Shown piece by piece: positions 1 to 9,485 of a stretch of 62,248 nucleotides of DNA; the stretch's first letter is position 1, and every line of letters starts with the position of its first letter. The DNA lies in assembly GCA_023143455.1 (NCBI GenBank), contig JAGLHT010000012.1, positions 1 through 62,248 on the forward strand, read 5' to 3'. The notes under the pieces are model-generated. The model had not been told where the DNA came from. It was given only the letters and a program-made list of their open reading frames with translations, and did not search any database. The stretch is from Desulfobacterales bacterium. Lineage in GTDB: Bacteria; Desulfobacterota; Desulfobacteria; Desulfobacterales; Desulfobacteraceae. Both the position numbers and the translations under genes were made by a program.

Positions 1-1674
1 ATGTTCCTGGCTGCAAACCATAACGGTACAACCTTAATCGAGCAGCTTATTGAAGCCGGAGTACAGGTTGGCTGGAGCACACGAATAGCATGTTTCGGTC
101 CTGATATTTCTTCAGCAGTATTTGCAGCAGGTTTTGCAAACAGGGTTGCAATGGCTTTCGGCGGTGTTCAGCCAGGCGATTATAAAAAAATTCTCATGTA
201 CAACAAAGAAAGAGTATTTGCATTTGTTAATGCCCTGGGGGATGTGGGAACCGAATGGGGCGTTGCTGCTGCCGGCTGTGTAAACTGGGGTTTCCCAACA
301 ATAGCCGACACCGACATTACCCAAATTCTTCCCACGGGTATCTGTACATACGAGCATGTTGTATCCCCTGTTTCCCATGATGAAATATGCGCAAAATCGG
401 TTGAAGTCCGTGGACTTAAAACACTTATTTCCGATGTCGACATCTCATGTTCATTTGGTCCTGCTTACGAAGGTGAACGTGTACGTGGTGCTGATTTATA
501 TGCCCAGTGCGGTGGTGGAAAAACTCAATGTACCGAGCTTGTTAAAATGGCAGACATAGGTGCGATTGAAGATGGAAAAGTAATAGTTGAAGGTCCTGAC
601 CTTGATGGCATCAAAGAAGGCGATACATTCCCACTTGGGATTTTTGTACAAATTGCCGGACGTGAATTCCAGGAAGATTTTGAACCTATCATGGAAAGAC
701 AGATACATCATCTTGTTAACTATATCCAGAGTGTCATGCATATAGGTCAAAGAGATATTTCCTGGATACGTGTAAGCAAGACTGCCATTGAAAAAGGCTT
801 TAAACTTGCAGAGATTGGTACAGTTCTCCATGCAAAATTCCATCAAGAATTTTCTAAAATTGTAGATAAAGTTCAAATCACGCTTTATACAAAAAAAGCA
901 GATGTTGACAAACTTACCAAAACTGCAAGAGCTGAATATTCAAAACGTGACTCCCGTGTTGATAATATGACAGATGAAGATGTTGAAACCTATTACTCTT
1001 GCACACTTTGCCAGTCTTTTGCACCTAACCATGTATGTTCAGTAAGTCCAGAAAGAACCGGACTTTGCGGTGCTTATAACTGGATGGATTGTAAGGCATC
1101 GTTTGAGATCAACCCAACCGGTCCTAACCAGCCGATTGAAAAGGGTGAATGTATTGATCCTAAGCTTGGACAATGGAAGGGAGTCAATGACTTTGTATTT
1201 AAAGCTTCCAGGGGTGGTGTAACCCATTACAATTTCTATTCAATGGTTATAGATCCAATGACAACATGCGGTTGCTGTGAATGTATTGCAGCAATGCTCC
1301 CGGGTTGCAACGGTGTAATGACTGTTGGACGTGATTATGCAGGTGAAACACCATGTGGTATGAAGTTTACAACCCTTGCAGGAGTCATGGGTGGTGGAGC
1401 TTCATCACCGGGCTTTGTTGGTCATTCTAAATATAACATTACCCAGGGTAAATTCATACTTGGAGATGGCGGTCTATTAAGAATGGTCTGGATGCCTAAA
1501 GCTCTTAAAGAAGAACTTAAAGAGCGTATTGTAGCCAGAGGTGAAGCAATGGGAGTTCCTGGTTTTTATGACATGATTGCAGATGAGACTGTTGGAATTA
1601 CTGAAGAAGATATCCTTCCATTCCTCAAGGAAAAAGGACATCCTGCTCTCAAAATGGAGTCACTTGTAGGATAA
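1..1674 (+). CDS. acsB: CO dehydrogenase/acetyl-CoA synthase, ACS beta subunit (5' partial)
   Basis: Acetyl-CoA synthase catalytic subunit, which joins CO, a corrinoid-bound methyl group and CoA at the Ni-Ni-[4Fe-4S] A-cluster. The A-cluster ligands are visible: a Cys set around residues 334-355 (CTLC, then HVCSVS and GLCGA) and the TTCGCCEC segment near residue 423 that supplies the distal-nickel Cys-Gly-Cys. The 557 visible residues correspond to the middle and C-terminal domains. Roughly 170 N-terminal residues of a usual ~730-aa subunit lie before the window, so the ATG at base 1 is probably internal. acsC and acsE follow on the same strand, as expected for a Wood-Ljungdahl operon. The family call is secure. 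Confidence 0.95.
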   Translation: MFLAANHNGTTLIEQLIEAGVQVGWSTRIACFGPDISSAVFAAGFANRVAMAFGGVQPGDYKKILMYNKERVFAFVNALGDVGTEWGVAAAGCVNWGFPTIADTDITQILPTGICTYEHVVSPVSHDEICAKSVEVRGLKTLISDVDISCSFGPAYEGERVRGADLYAQCGGGKTQCTELVKMADIGAIEDGKVIVEGPDLDGIKEGDTFPLGIFVQIAGREFQEDFEPIMERQIHHLVNYIQSVMHIGQRDISWIRVSKTAIEKGFKLAEIGTVLHAKFHQEFSKIVDKVQITLYTKKADVDKLTKTARAEYSKRDSRVDNMTDEDVETYYSCTLCQSFAPNHVCSVSPERTGLCGAYNWMDCKASFEINPTGPNQPIEKGECIDPKLGQWKGVNDFVFKASRGGVTHYNFYSMVIDPMTTCGCCECIAAMLPGCNGVMTVGRDYAGETPCGMKFTTLAGVMGGGASSPGFVGHSKYNITQGKFILGDGGLLRMVWMPKALKEELKERIVARGEAMGVPGFYDMIADETVGITEEDILPFLKEKGHPALKMESLVG

Positions 1675-1684
1675 ATTAAATAAT

Positions 1685-1724
1685 TTCAGGGCTGTGATCA
1701 CCAGAAATAATTCACAGCCCTGAA
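1685..1724 (+). promoter_or_regulatory. Intergenic hairpin between acsB and acsC
   Basis: Perfect 13-bp inverted repeat, arms 1685-1697 and 1712-1724 (TTCAGGGCTGTGA and its complement), with a 14-nt loop. No T-run follows on the plus strand, so it does not look like a classical terminator. It may be a transcript-processing or stability element that sets the AcsB:AcsC ratio; that role is inference. Confidence 0.5.
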
Positions 1725-1758
1725 AATTAAGTGTATTAATCAATTTAAGGAGATAAAA

Positions 1759-3099
1759 ATGGCTTTAACAGGTATTCAGATATTCAAACTCCTTCCAAAA
1801 ACAAACTGTAAGGAGTGCGGTGTTCCTACTTGCCTGGCCTTTGCAATGAATCTTGCATCAGGAAAGGCTGAGCTTGACGCCTGTCCATACGTATCTGACG
1901 AAGCAAAAGCAGAACTTGCCGAAGCATCAGCCCCTCCTATCAAACCAGTTAAGCTTGGGAAGGGTGTTCGCCAGAAAACAACAGGTGGTGAAACCGTATT
2001 ATATAGACATGAAAAAACTTTTTTTAATGAAACTATTTTAGCTGCCACTGTGTCATCTGATACAGATGCTGCTAAGCTTGAAAAGAAACTTAAAATTTAC
2101 AATGCATTCCAATATGAACGTGTTGGTTTTAATTTAAGACCAGAACTGCTCGTATTAAAAGATGCCGGAAATGGTAAAGATGCTTTTGCAGCCCTTGCAA
2201 AAATAATTGCTGAAAAATCAGAATTCAACCTTGTTTTAATGACTGAAGATCTTGATGTCATGAAAGCAGGAGTAGCAACAGCAGGTTTTAAAAGACCACT
2301 TATTTATGCAGCTACAAAAGACAATGTAGATGCTTTAGGTGCTCTTGCTAAAGACAATGACCTTCCACTTGCTGTAAAAGCTGATTCTGTAGCTGATCTT
2401 ATTCCTCTTACAGATAAACTTGTAGCAATGGGAGTTAAAGATCTCGTTATTGATTCTGGTGCAAGAGAAGTGAAACAGGCATTGGAAGACCAGGTAGCAA
2501 TTAGACGTGCTGCACTAAAAAACAGCAATCGTTCTCTGGGTTTTCCAACTATAACATTCCCATGTGAAATGGCTTCCAACCTTGATATGGAAACCATGAT
2601 TGCAGGCATGTTCATAGCTAAATATGGTGGAATTGTTGTATTGTCTGATTTCACGACTGAATCACTTTTTCCACTCTTGCTGGAAAGACTCAATATCTAT
2701 ACTGACCCTCAGAGACCAATGACAGTTACAGAAGGTATCTATGAGATCGGTAAACCTGATGATAAGTCACCAATACTTGTTACAACCAATTTTGCTCTTA
2801 CCTATTTTATTGTTTCCGGTGAAATCGAAGCAAGTAAAGTTCCGACCTGGTTATTAATTAAAGATTCAGAAGGATTGAGTGTTCTTACAGCCTGGGCTGC
2901 AGGTAAATTTGCAGGTGATGATGTCGGTACATTTGTAAAGAAAAGCGGCATTTTTGATAAATCAAAAAATACTGAACTTATTATCCCAGGATATGCAGCT
3001 GCAATTGCCGGAGAAGTTGAAGAGGAGCTGCCAAACTGGACTATTACAGTAGGCCCTAGGGAAGCTGCTCATATCCCGGCTTTTCTTAAAACAAAATAA
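1759..3099 (+). CDS. acsC: Corrinoid/iron-sulfur protein large (gamma) subunit
   Basis: Large subunit of the corrinoid iron-sulfur protein that carries the methyl group from methyl-tetrahydrofolate to acetyl-CoA synthase. The N-terminus holds the low-potential [4Fe-4S] motif (NCKECGVPTCLAF, then a fourth Cys in DACPYV, about residues 16-43). A TIM-barrel-like middle and a C-terminal cobamide-binding region follow. The 446-aa length is normal for AcsC/CdhE. The start has a good Shine-Dalgarno (AAGGAG, about 1747-1752). It lies 84 bp after acsB and 25 bp before acsE. The small CFeSP subunit gene (acsD) is not in this window. Confidence 0.93.
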   Translation: MALTGIQIFKLLPKTNCKECGVPTCLAFAMNLASGKAELDACPYVSDEAKAELAEASAPPIKPVKLGKGVRQKTTGGETVLYRHEKTFFNETILAATVSSDTDAAKLEKKLKIYNAFQYERVGFNLRPELLVLKDAGNGKDAFAALAKIIAEKSEFNLVLMTEDLDVMKAGVATAGFKRPLIYAATKDNVDALGALAKDNDLPLAVKADSVADLIPLTDKLVAMGVKDLVIDSGAREVKQALEDQVAIRRAALKNSNRSLGFPTITFPCEMASNLDMETMIAGMFIAKYGGIVVLSDFTTESLFPLLLERLNIYTDPQRPMTVTEGIYEIGKPDDKSPILVTTNFALTYFIVSGEIEASKVPTWLLIKDSEGLSVLTAWAAGKFAGDDVGTFVKKSGIFDKSKNTELIIPGYAAAIAGEVEEELPNWTITVGPREAAHIPAFLKTK

Positions 3100-3124
3100 T
3101 TTTAAATAAAAGGACTTACTAAAA

Positions 3125-4030
3125 ATGATACTTTTTGGCGAAAGTTTAAATGTTATTGCAACAAAAATTGGAAAACAATTCAAGGAAATTGATCCTTCCA
3201 AACGTGATCCAAAGCCAATTCAGGAAGAAGTTGAGCTGCAAAAAGCAAAAGGAATGGACTATATTGATATAAACTTGGGACCTGCCAAAAAATTTGGTGA
3301 GGAATTAATGCCTTGGGTATGTAATATAGTCCAGGAAGCAGCTCCTGGGGTTCCATTACTGCTTGACAGTTCAAATATTAATGCGATTAGAGCAGGATTA
3401 AAAGTATTAAAACCTGCTGACAAACCTCACATTATCAATTCTATTATGGCAAGAGCAAAGAGATATGAAGAGATGGTACCTCTTGCAGTTGAATTTGATG
3501 CTGACTTTGTTGCTCTAATGTGGGGACCTGATGGACTTCCAAGGGATGAAAATGAAAGAGCAGCCCTTGCTGTTGAGCTTCTCTATTTTGCAAATGAAGC
3601 CGGGATCCCTAATGAAAAAATATGGGTCGACGGGATTGTTACTCCTGTTAACATTCAGCAACCACAATTAATCAGTCTGATGAACTTTCAGGCAATGATA
3701 GAAGATATTGCGCCTGGTGCAAAAAGCACTTGCGGTCTTTCAAATATTTCCAATGGACCTCCTGAACATTTACGATCAATACTGAACTCAACATATATGG
3801 TAATGCTTGAAAGATATGGCATGAAATCTGTAATTGCAGACCCTCTTGATGATGCACTTATTGCCATTGCAAAAGGTCAACGTCAGGATATAATTGATCT
3901 TATCAATGGTGTTATGGATGGGGAACAACCTGATATGTCAAGTCTTAATAAAGAAATGCAGGATTATGTTAAAACAGTTAATATAATTCTTGGAAATTCT
4001 CTTTATTCTGATTCATGGCTCGATGTATAA
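3125..4030 (+). CDS. acsE: Methyltetrahydrofolate:corrinoid/iron-sulfur protein methyltransferase
   Basis: Pterin-binding TIM-barrel methyltransferase that transfers the N5-methyl group of CH3-H4folate to the cobalt of the corrinoid protein. Diagnostic stretches are GMDYIDINLGPA near residue 40, LLLDSSNINAIRAGLK near 77, HIINSIMA near 100, a CGLSNISNG loop near 200, and the tail AIADPLDDALI. These match the MeTr/AcsE family in order and spacing, although at 301 aa it is about 40 residues longer than the Moorella enzyme. It is preceded by AAAGGA and follows acsC closely, which supports co-transcription. CdhD/AcsD was considered, but the pattern fits AcsE better. Confidence 0.85.
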   Translation: MILFGESLNVIATKIGKQFKEIDPSKRDPKPIQEEVELQKAKGMDYIDINLGPAKKFGEELMPWVCNIVQEAAPGVPLLLDSSNINAIRAGLKVLKPADKPHIINSIMARAKRYEEMVPLAVEFDADFVALMWGPDGLPRDENERAALAVELLYFANEAGIPNEKIWVDGIVTPVNIQQPQLISLMNFQAMIEDIAPGAKSTCGLSNISNGPPEHLRSILNSTYMVMLERYGMKSVIADPLDDALIAIAKGQRQDIIDLINGVMDGEQPDMSSLNKEMQDYVKTVNIILGNSLYSDSWLDV

Positions 4031-4050
4031 ACAATTTAAACATATAGAAT

Positions 4051-4096
4051 AAAAAGCCCCTTTGCTATTATTTTAAAAAAGGGGCTTTTATTATTT
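4051..4096 (+). terminator. Rho-independent terminator after acsE
   Basis: Stem arms AAAAAGCCCCTTT (4051-4063) and AAAGGGGCTTTT (4078-4089), followed by an AT-rich tail. The hairpin lies directly after the acsE stop and before the 98-aa gene, so it likely ends or attenuates the acs transcript upstream of cooC. Confidence 0.75.
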
Positions 4097-4112
4097 AGTT
4101 TAAGGTCTAAAA

Positions 4113-4409
4113 ATGACTCAAGAACAAAAAAGTGAATGGTTTTATTGTATTGTAGAAAATTCAGGTACAAGTATAGACCAGTTAATGGGATTTAAAGATG
4201 ATGAGACCCAGACAGAATTCATCCCAATATTTAAAACAAAAGAAGAAGCTCAGCAATGTTTTCTTTTAATGCCAAAAGATGTTATGAATTTAAAATATGA
4301 AATTCAGGCTGTTATAAAAGACGACATTCTTATGCGAACAAAGGAAACAGGACATAAAATTTTTCTTATGGATGACAAAGGGCAAATCATTAAAGAACTG
4401 GAGAAATAA
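4113..4409 (+). CDS. Small conserved hypothetical protein in the acs cluster
   Basis: A 98-aa acidic, soluble protein with no signal peptide or membrane segment. I do not recognise a family. It reads as one alpha/beta domain: an N-terminal helix, the strand FIPIFKTKEEAQQCF, then a C-terminal IFLMDDKGQIIKEL hairpin. Its stop lies one base before the probable TTG start of cooC, and the cooC Shine-Dalgarno sits inside its last codons, so the two are translationally coupled. Position between acsE and cooC suggests a link to CODH/ACS metabolism or maturation, by context only. Confidence 0.7.
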   Translation: MTQEQKSEWFYCIVENSGTSIDQLMGFKDDETQTEFIPIFKTKEEAQQCFLLMPKDVMNLKYEIQAVIKDDILMRTKETGHKIFLMDDKGQIIKELEK

Positions 4410-4410
4410 A

Positions 4411-5181
4411 TTGGGTTTAAAGCTTGCCATAGGCGGCAAAGGCGGTGTTGGGAAAACTACTGTTACTTCTCTTCTTGCAAGATGTCTTGCAAAAACAAAT
4501 AAAAAAGTCATTGCTATTGATGCAGATCCTGTATCAAACCTTGCAGCAGGTCTTGGAATCGATGAAGATAAACCAATAACGCCTATTTCAGAACTAAAAG
4601 ACCTTATCTTTGAACGAACAGGTGCAAAACCTGGAACAATGGGTGGTTTTTTTACGCTGAATCCAAAAGTAGATGACATCCCTGATAGGTTTTCCCTTGA
4701 AAAAGATGGAGTCAAGCTCCTAGTTATGGGTACTGTTCAGACTGGTGGATCAGGATGTATCTGTCCAGAAAGTACTATCTTAAAAGCCCTGATGAATCAT
4801 CTTGTCCTCTATCGGGATGATGTTGTAGTGATGGATATGGAAGCAGGTATTGAGCACCTTGGAAGGGGTACATCAGGCTCCATGGATGGTCTTATCATTA
4901 TTGTAAACCCCGGAAAAAGAAGCAGGGTTGCAGCAGAAAAAATAAAAAAACTTGGATCAGATATTGGCATTAAAAATATTTATGTTATAGGCAACAGAAT
5001 AAAGTCAGAACTGGATAAAGACCTTATCAAAGAATCCATGAAAGATTTCACTATCTTAGGTTTTATTCCAGAATATGAAGAAATTGCCAATGCCGACAGA
5101 GAAGGCATACGCCCTTTTGATGATATTTCAACTATACCTGAAGAATTCCAAACTATAGTTGATAAACTTTTATCAAAATAA
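4411..5181 (+). CDS. cooC: CO dehydrogenase nickel-insertion/maturation ATPase CooC
   Basis: SIMIBI-class P-loop ATPase that helps insert nickel into CODH/ACS. It has the deviant Walker [11 protein letters not shown] at residues 8-17, a switch region with IDADP, and the GCICPE segment giving the Cys-x-Cys nickel-site motif. The start is placed at TTG 4411 because GGAG lies 8 bases upstream and homologues begin just before the P-loop; an upstream in-frame start at 4372 would lie inside the previous gene and add an unlikely basic leader. Length is then 256 aa. Its 3' end overlaps the convergent NUDIX gene by 9 bp. Confidence 0.88.
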   Translation: MGLKLAIGGKGGVGKTTVTSLLARCLAKTNKKVIAIDADPVSNLAAGLGIDEDKPITPISELKDLIFERTGAKPGTMGGFFTLNPKVDDIPDRFSLEKDGVKLLVMGTVQTGGSGCICPESTILKALMNHLVLYRDDVVVMDMEAGIEHLGRGTSGSMDGLIIIVNPGKRSRVAAEKIKKLGSDIGIKNIYVIGNRIKSELDKDLIKESMKDFTILGFIPEYEEIANADREGIRPFDDISTIPEEFQTIVDKLLSK

Positions 5182-5601
5182 TTCCGATTTTTTTAGTCCC
5201 TGCTTATATTTAAAATAATGATCAAGAATCTTTTTGTGATCAAAGACAATATTAGATGGAAGGCTCTCTTTTATAAATATTTCTGCATTTTTTTTTGCAT
5301 CATCATCTGCTTTTACAATCCCTACTCCTTTTGCAATAAATACAACTGAAACAGTATGGAAACGTGGGTCCCGCAAAGGATCTGAATATGAATGGAATTG
5401 CTCAACCAAAGTCACATCAAGGCTTGTCTCCTCTTTTGCCTCTCTTATGGAAGCTTTTTCTAGAGATTCTCCGTAATCGACAAATCCACCGGGAATAGCC
5501 CATCCATATGGTGGATTCTCTCTTTCTATCAAGACGATCCCTCCATCAATTTCAATAATAATATCAACAGTTAAAAATGGGTTTCTCGGATTTCTACTCA
5601 T
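5173..5601 (-). CDS. NUDIX hydrolase (ADP-ribose pyrophosphatase-like)
   Basis: A 142-aa single-domain NUDIX protein. The box [21 protein letters not shown] is intact in its catalytic Glu residues, although the usual Gly after EE-x is replaced by Ser. A following PLRDPRFH segment resembles the ADP-ribose/NADH-type subgroup, so hydrolysis of a nucleoside diphosphate derivative is likely; the substrate is not defined. Its ATG overlaps the stop of the upstream glycosyltransferase by one base (TAATG), so the two form an operon. Confidence 0.8.
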   Translation of the reverse strand: MSRNPRNPFLTVDIIIEIDGGIVLIERENPPYGWAIPGGFVDYGESLEKASIREAKEETSLDVTLVEQFHSYSDPLRDPRFHTVSVVFIAKGVGIVKADDDAKKNAEIFIKESLPSNIVFDHKKILDHYFKYKQGLKKSELF

Positions 5602-6692
5602 TATAAGACCCCTATAATTCGTTCAAATTCAGTGTCATATTGTTTAATCAAAATTTTCCACGAATACTTTTCCATAAAAAGTGATAATTTTTCTCTTAAC
5701 CCGATATGATTTTGGTAATTTAAAAGTAAATTTTCAAGCTTTTTTACAAGCTCTTTTTTATCTGAATATAATATTTCATTTAAGTGTTTTTTCGGCATAA
5801 TCTCTGGATATGATAACCTGTCTGGTAAAAGCGGTATACAACCCATTCTTACAGCCTCAATTACAGAAATTCCAAAGTTTTCCTGAATTGAAGTGCTGAC
5901 AACTATTGCACCTTTTTGCAACAGAGAAATGTATTCTTGTTTTGACTCAATATATCCAAAAGCCATTATTTCATCTGAAAATTTAAGTTCTGCTTTTTTA
6001 AAAACATCAGGTATTTTACAAGCCTGCTCCCCAAGCAAAGCAAGCTCAAAAGGAATTTTTTTCTGCTTTAATAGTTTTATTGCCCAAAAAAAATCATCTG
6101 GATTTTTATCCCATTCCCACCGATGATTCCAGATAATAAGGGGTCTTTTAATATCAATTTGATCAGGCTTAGTTTGTGATCGTGAGAATCTGCATCCGGG
6201 ATAAAGAACGCTTGATTTTTTAAGGATTTCATCTTTTATCCATTTAGGTTTCAAGTCAGGAATAATTCTAAGCAACTCATCAATTTTCAAAATAAACTCA
6301 TCAAGTTGAAACTTTGAATTAAAAAAAACTTTTGTTGCCGCGAGTGCAGAAGTGATATTTGTATATCCAAATTGCCAATCTCTTTTCTGTCCTGGTGATA
6401 AGGGGTACGTGAGTTGGTTTTCATGAAAATATAAAATAATTGGCAGGGCTTTGGTACGGGCAAGAGCTTTAAAATCAGCAAGGTTCATCATGCCTGTTGC
6501 AAATATTAAATCATACTTCTCGATATTCTCAACCTTTCGGAAAAATTCAAGTGCTGCCCCGCGCATTCTCCATTTCCAATTCCTGGCAGGCAAGGTTACA
6601 ATGTCAATTTCATGATTTGAATACTCTTTTAAACCAAGGGCAAAATCCATATGAGACCCGCCAAAAAAAGATTCCAAGAAAAGTATTTTCAT
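5601..6692 (-). CDS. tRNA-queuosine alpha-mannosyltransferase-like protein (DUF3524/GT4)
   Basis: A 363-aa GT-B glycosyltransferase. The N-terminal half begins [14 protein letters not shown], typical of the DUF3524/GTDC1 family, and includes a [10 protein letters not shown] motif around residue 108. The C-terminal half has the GT4 signature around [14 protein letters not shown] (about 277-290), where E-x7-E residues contact the sugar nucleotide. Members of this family mannosylate queuosine in tRNA-Asp in animals and are found in many bacteria; the bacterial substrate is assumed from homology. It is translationally coupled to the NUDIX gene and 18 bp downstream of a hybrid kinase. Confidence 0.82.
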   Translation of the reverse strand: MKILFLESFFGGSHMDFALGLKEYSNHEIDIVTLPARNWKWRMRGAALEFFRKVENIEKYDLIFATGMMNLADFKALARTKALPIILYFHENQLTYPLSPGQKRDWQFGYTNITSALAATKVFFNSKFQLDEFILKIDELLRIIPDLKPKWIKDEILKKSSVLYPGCRFSRSQTKPDQIDIKRPLIIWNHRWEWDKNPDDFFWAIKLLKQKKIPFELALLGEQACKIPDVFKKAELKFSDEIMAFGYIESKQEYISLLQKGAIVVSTSIQENFGISVIEAVRMGCIPLLPDRLSYPEIMPKKHLNEILYSDKKELVKKLENLLLNYQNHIGLREKLSLFMEKYSWKILIKQYDTEFERIIGVL

Positions 6693-6710
6693 ATTTAGGC
6701 TTTTTTATCT

Positions 6711-9452
6711 TTATTCATTATCTTTATCCAGTATTGTCCGGATAAAAACTGCAAGTTTTTCATTAGAAAGAGGCTTTTGGACAAATTTTTGGACTCCCAT
6801 TTCAAGTGCTTGAACTTCAGTAAGCTTCTCATTGTATCCGGTACATATAATAATGGGGGTGCTCGGTCTATCTTCTAATATTTTTTGTGAAAGTTCATCC
6901 CCAGACATCTGTGGCATTGTCATATCAGTAACAATCAGATCATAGTAATCCGGATCATTTTGAAAAGCTTTATAAGCTTTGGCTCCATTCTCAAAAGTGG
7001 TAACTGAGTATCCTAACTCTGTTAAAAACTCTTTGACAATTATGCGGATATCTTCTTCATCATCAACAACCATTATTGTCTCTGTCCCGCTTTTTAAAAT
7101 CCTGTTTTCTTTTTTACTTATTTCCAGATCGCCTTCCTGATCGACCTTGGGTAGATAAATATAAAAACTTGTGCCCTGCCCTTTTGAACTTTTAGCCTTT
7201 ATAAAACCATCATGCTCATCAATAATTGCATGTACCACGGAAAGCCCAAAACCTGTTCCTTTTCCTACTTCTTTGGTAGTAAAATAGGGATCAAACACCT
7301 TTAACAAAGTTTCATCATCCATACCAAGACCTGTATCAGAAACTTCAAGTTCAAGGTATTGTCCTTGCTTTATAGTCTGTCCAAAAATATCTTTATCAAA
7401 TGAAATTTCAACTTCTCCTATTTGCACTGTCAAAAGACCGCCTGTTTCTACCATAGCATGATATGCATTAGTGCACAGGTTCATAACAATCTGATGCATT
7501 TGGGTTGCATCAGCGATAACCTTTGCCCTGGAACTAAAGCTTTCACTGATTTCAATAGTGCTTGGAATTGAAGACCTTAATAGCTTAAGTGCTTCTTTCA
7601 CTACAATGTACAAAAAAAGTGGCTGTTTTTTATATTCTGACTTACGGCTGAACATTAAAATTTGCTGTATTAAGTCGGCAGCTCTCTTTGTACCTTTGAT
7701 AATTTGTGAGATATGCGCTTTTGCTTTTACCGGGGCGTTAAGGCTTAACTCTGTCAATTGCGCATAGCCCAAAATTCCCGACAAAATATTATTAAAATCA
7801 TGGGCGATTCCTCCTGCAAGCGTTCCTATTGCCTCCATTTTCTGTGACTTTTCTAATTGAACTGCCATATTCTTTCTTTCCAGAGCAGCCAGTTTATATT
7901 CTGTAATATCCCTGCTCTCTGTAATGATAAAGGCTACTTCACTTAAAGTATTGAAAACAGGTTTTAGGCTGATATCTATATTTTTTATCTCGCCATCTTT
8001 TGAAACACTTGTGGTTTCAAATCGCACAAAAGTGCCCTGAATAGCTCTTTGTACGCCTTGTTTCACATCTTGTTGGACATCAGCATCATGGCTCCACCAA
8101 GGCGTCTCCCAAAAGGGCATGTTCACAACATCTTCTGATGCACAGCCTGCAAAATTTAGTGCGCTCTGGTTTATTTCCTCAAGTGTTCCAGCCAAAGATA
8201 AAATACCAGTATACTGAAATGACTGGTTAAAAAGACCACGAAACTTCAACTCCTTTTCCTCCAGAACATTCCGTACTTCTATATTTTTTTTAATTTCAAA
8301 TTCAATTTCTTCCTGGTTTTTTCCCAGCTGACCCATAAAAGAATTAAAATGGCGTGACAACTGACCAAACTCATCATGACCTTTATCATTCATGCGGACG
8401 GAGAAATCACCTCTTGCTCCTTCTGCAAGCTTATCCATTAATGATGCAAGCGGTTTTGTGACTAGTTTACTTATTAAATATGTAATGCCAATAGATAATA
8501 AAACAACTAAAACAGGTATGATGACTAAAAAAGTCCTAAAAGTTTTCAATGGTGCAAACACCTCTTCTACATAGCTTGAGGAAGCGACAATCCATTTATA
8601 TTCCGGCAGGTGTTTAAAAATTACTATCTTTTCACGTAGTTCTAGCTCATCAGGGTTTTTCCACAAATAATTTATTTTACCATTTTTCTTTTTAAGAATC
8701 TGTTTTAAAAATTTATTTGAATAATCTGATTGGTTTACCAGATTAATCCCTTGAAGTTTTGGGTGCACCACTACAGCCCCATCTTCATCCAGCACATAAG
8801 CATACCCGGCTTCCCCGGTTTTATAGGCAAGTATGCTCTCTTTAAAATCATCAATATTCACCAGATGATTAAATTCTTCACGATAGGAAGAGACTGAAAT
8901 AATCCAATCAAGAGGTTTAAAGTAAACCATGTATAAAGCCTTAGGTCTTTCTTGTGCTTCTCCAGGGTTTTTCCACTCATACTCAAGATAACCTTCCTTT
9001 ATTTCCATCTGTTTTTTAACAAAACCAAACCTGGAAACATCAGAATTCTTTACTTTATCATTTGGATGGATTGTAACGATCCCTTTACTGTTAAGACAAT
9101 AAATATAACCGCTTATACCAATATGCTGGCTTAAAAATATTTCTTCAATGCTTTGAATCGCCTCGGACCTAGTCAATAGTCCTGACCTATGCTTGCTATA
9201 ATAATACTGAGCAATATCCAAATTTTTGTCAGCAATGGCATGAAGCCTGTTTTTTATTGAAACCTTGACAGATGTTTTTATCAGGTTTACCAAAGAGTCA
9301 GTTGTGTCCTGCAATTTTCTTTCAATACCAGTTTGAAGTATTCTCTTCACCTGGTAATATGCAATAGTGCTTCCAATTAAAATCAATGGAATGAAAACAA
9401 ACATGAAAGTAACCAATAGCTTGTTTCGAAATTTTAATCTTTCAAATAGCAT
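6711..9452 (-). CDS. Membrane hybrid sensor histidine kinase (dCache-HAMP-PAS-HisKA-HATPase-REC)
   Basis: A 913-aa transmembrane sensor. TM1 spans about residues 12-32. A double Cache periplasmic sensor follows, with two similar modules each ending in LDWIISVSSY or YKWIVASSSY. TM2 lies near 310-330, then HAMP, a PAS domain, HisKA with GGIAHDFNN (phosphoacceptor His about 551), an HATPase with N, G1 (DTGLGM) and G2 (GKGTGFGLS) boxes, and a C-terminal receiver with VVDDEE and phosphoacceptor Asp in TDMTMP near 842. It likely senses a small extracellular ligand; the output partner is not visible. It is one of three related hybrid kinases in 11 kb. Confidence 0.92.
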   Translation of the reverse strand: MLFERLKFRNKLLVTFMFVFIPLILIGSTIAYYQVKRILQTGIERKLQDTTDSLVNLIKTSVKVSIKNRLHAIADKNLDIAQYYYSKHRSGLLTRSEAIQSIEEIFLSQHIGISGYIYCLNSKGIVTIHPNDKVKNSDVSRFGFVKKQMEIKEGYLEYEWKNPGEAQERPKALYMVYFKPLDWIISVSSYREEFNHLVNIDDFKESILAYKTGEAGYAYVLDEDGAVVVHPKLQGINLVNQSDYSNKFLKQILKKKNGKINYLWKNPDELELREKIVIFKHLPEYKWIVASSSYVEEVFAPLKTFRTFLVIIPVLVVLLSIGITYLISKLVTKPLASLMDKLAEGARGDFSVRMNDKGHDEFGQLSRHFNSFMGQLGKNQEEIEFEIKKNIEVRNVLEEKELKFRGLFNQSFQYTGILSLAGTLEEINQSALNFAGCASEDVVNMPFWETPWWSHDADVQQDVKQGVQRAIQGTFVRFETTSVSKDGEIKNIDISLKPVFNTLSEVAFIITESRDITEYKLAALERKNMAVQLEKSQKMEAIGTLAGGIAHDFNNILSGILGYAQLTELSLNAPVKAKAHISQIIKGTKRAADLIQQILMFSRKSEYKKQPLFLYIVVKEALKLLRSSIPSTIEISESFSSRAKVIADATQMHQIVMNLCTNAYHAMVETGGLLTVQIGEVEISFDKDIFGQTIKQGQYLELEVSDTGLGMDDETLLKVFDPYFTTKEVGKGTGFGLSVVHAIIDEHDGFIKAKSSKGQGTSFYIYLPKVDQEGDLEISKKENRILKSGTETIMVVDDEEDIRIIVKEFLTELGYSVTTFENGAKAYKAFQNDPDYYDLIVTDMTMPQMSGDELSQKILEDRPSTPIIICTGYNEKLTEVQALEMGVQKFVQKPLSNEKLAVFIRTILDKDNE

Positions 9453-9485
9453 AAGATACTTTACCTTTTAAATAACTTTTCTTAA

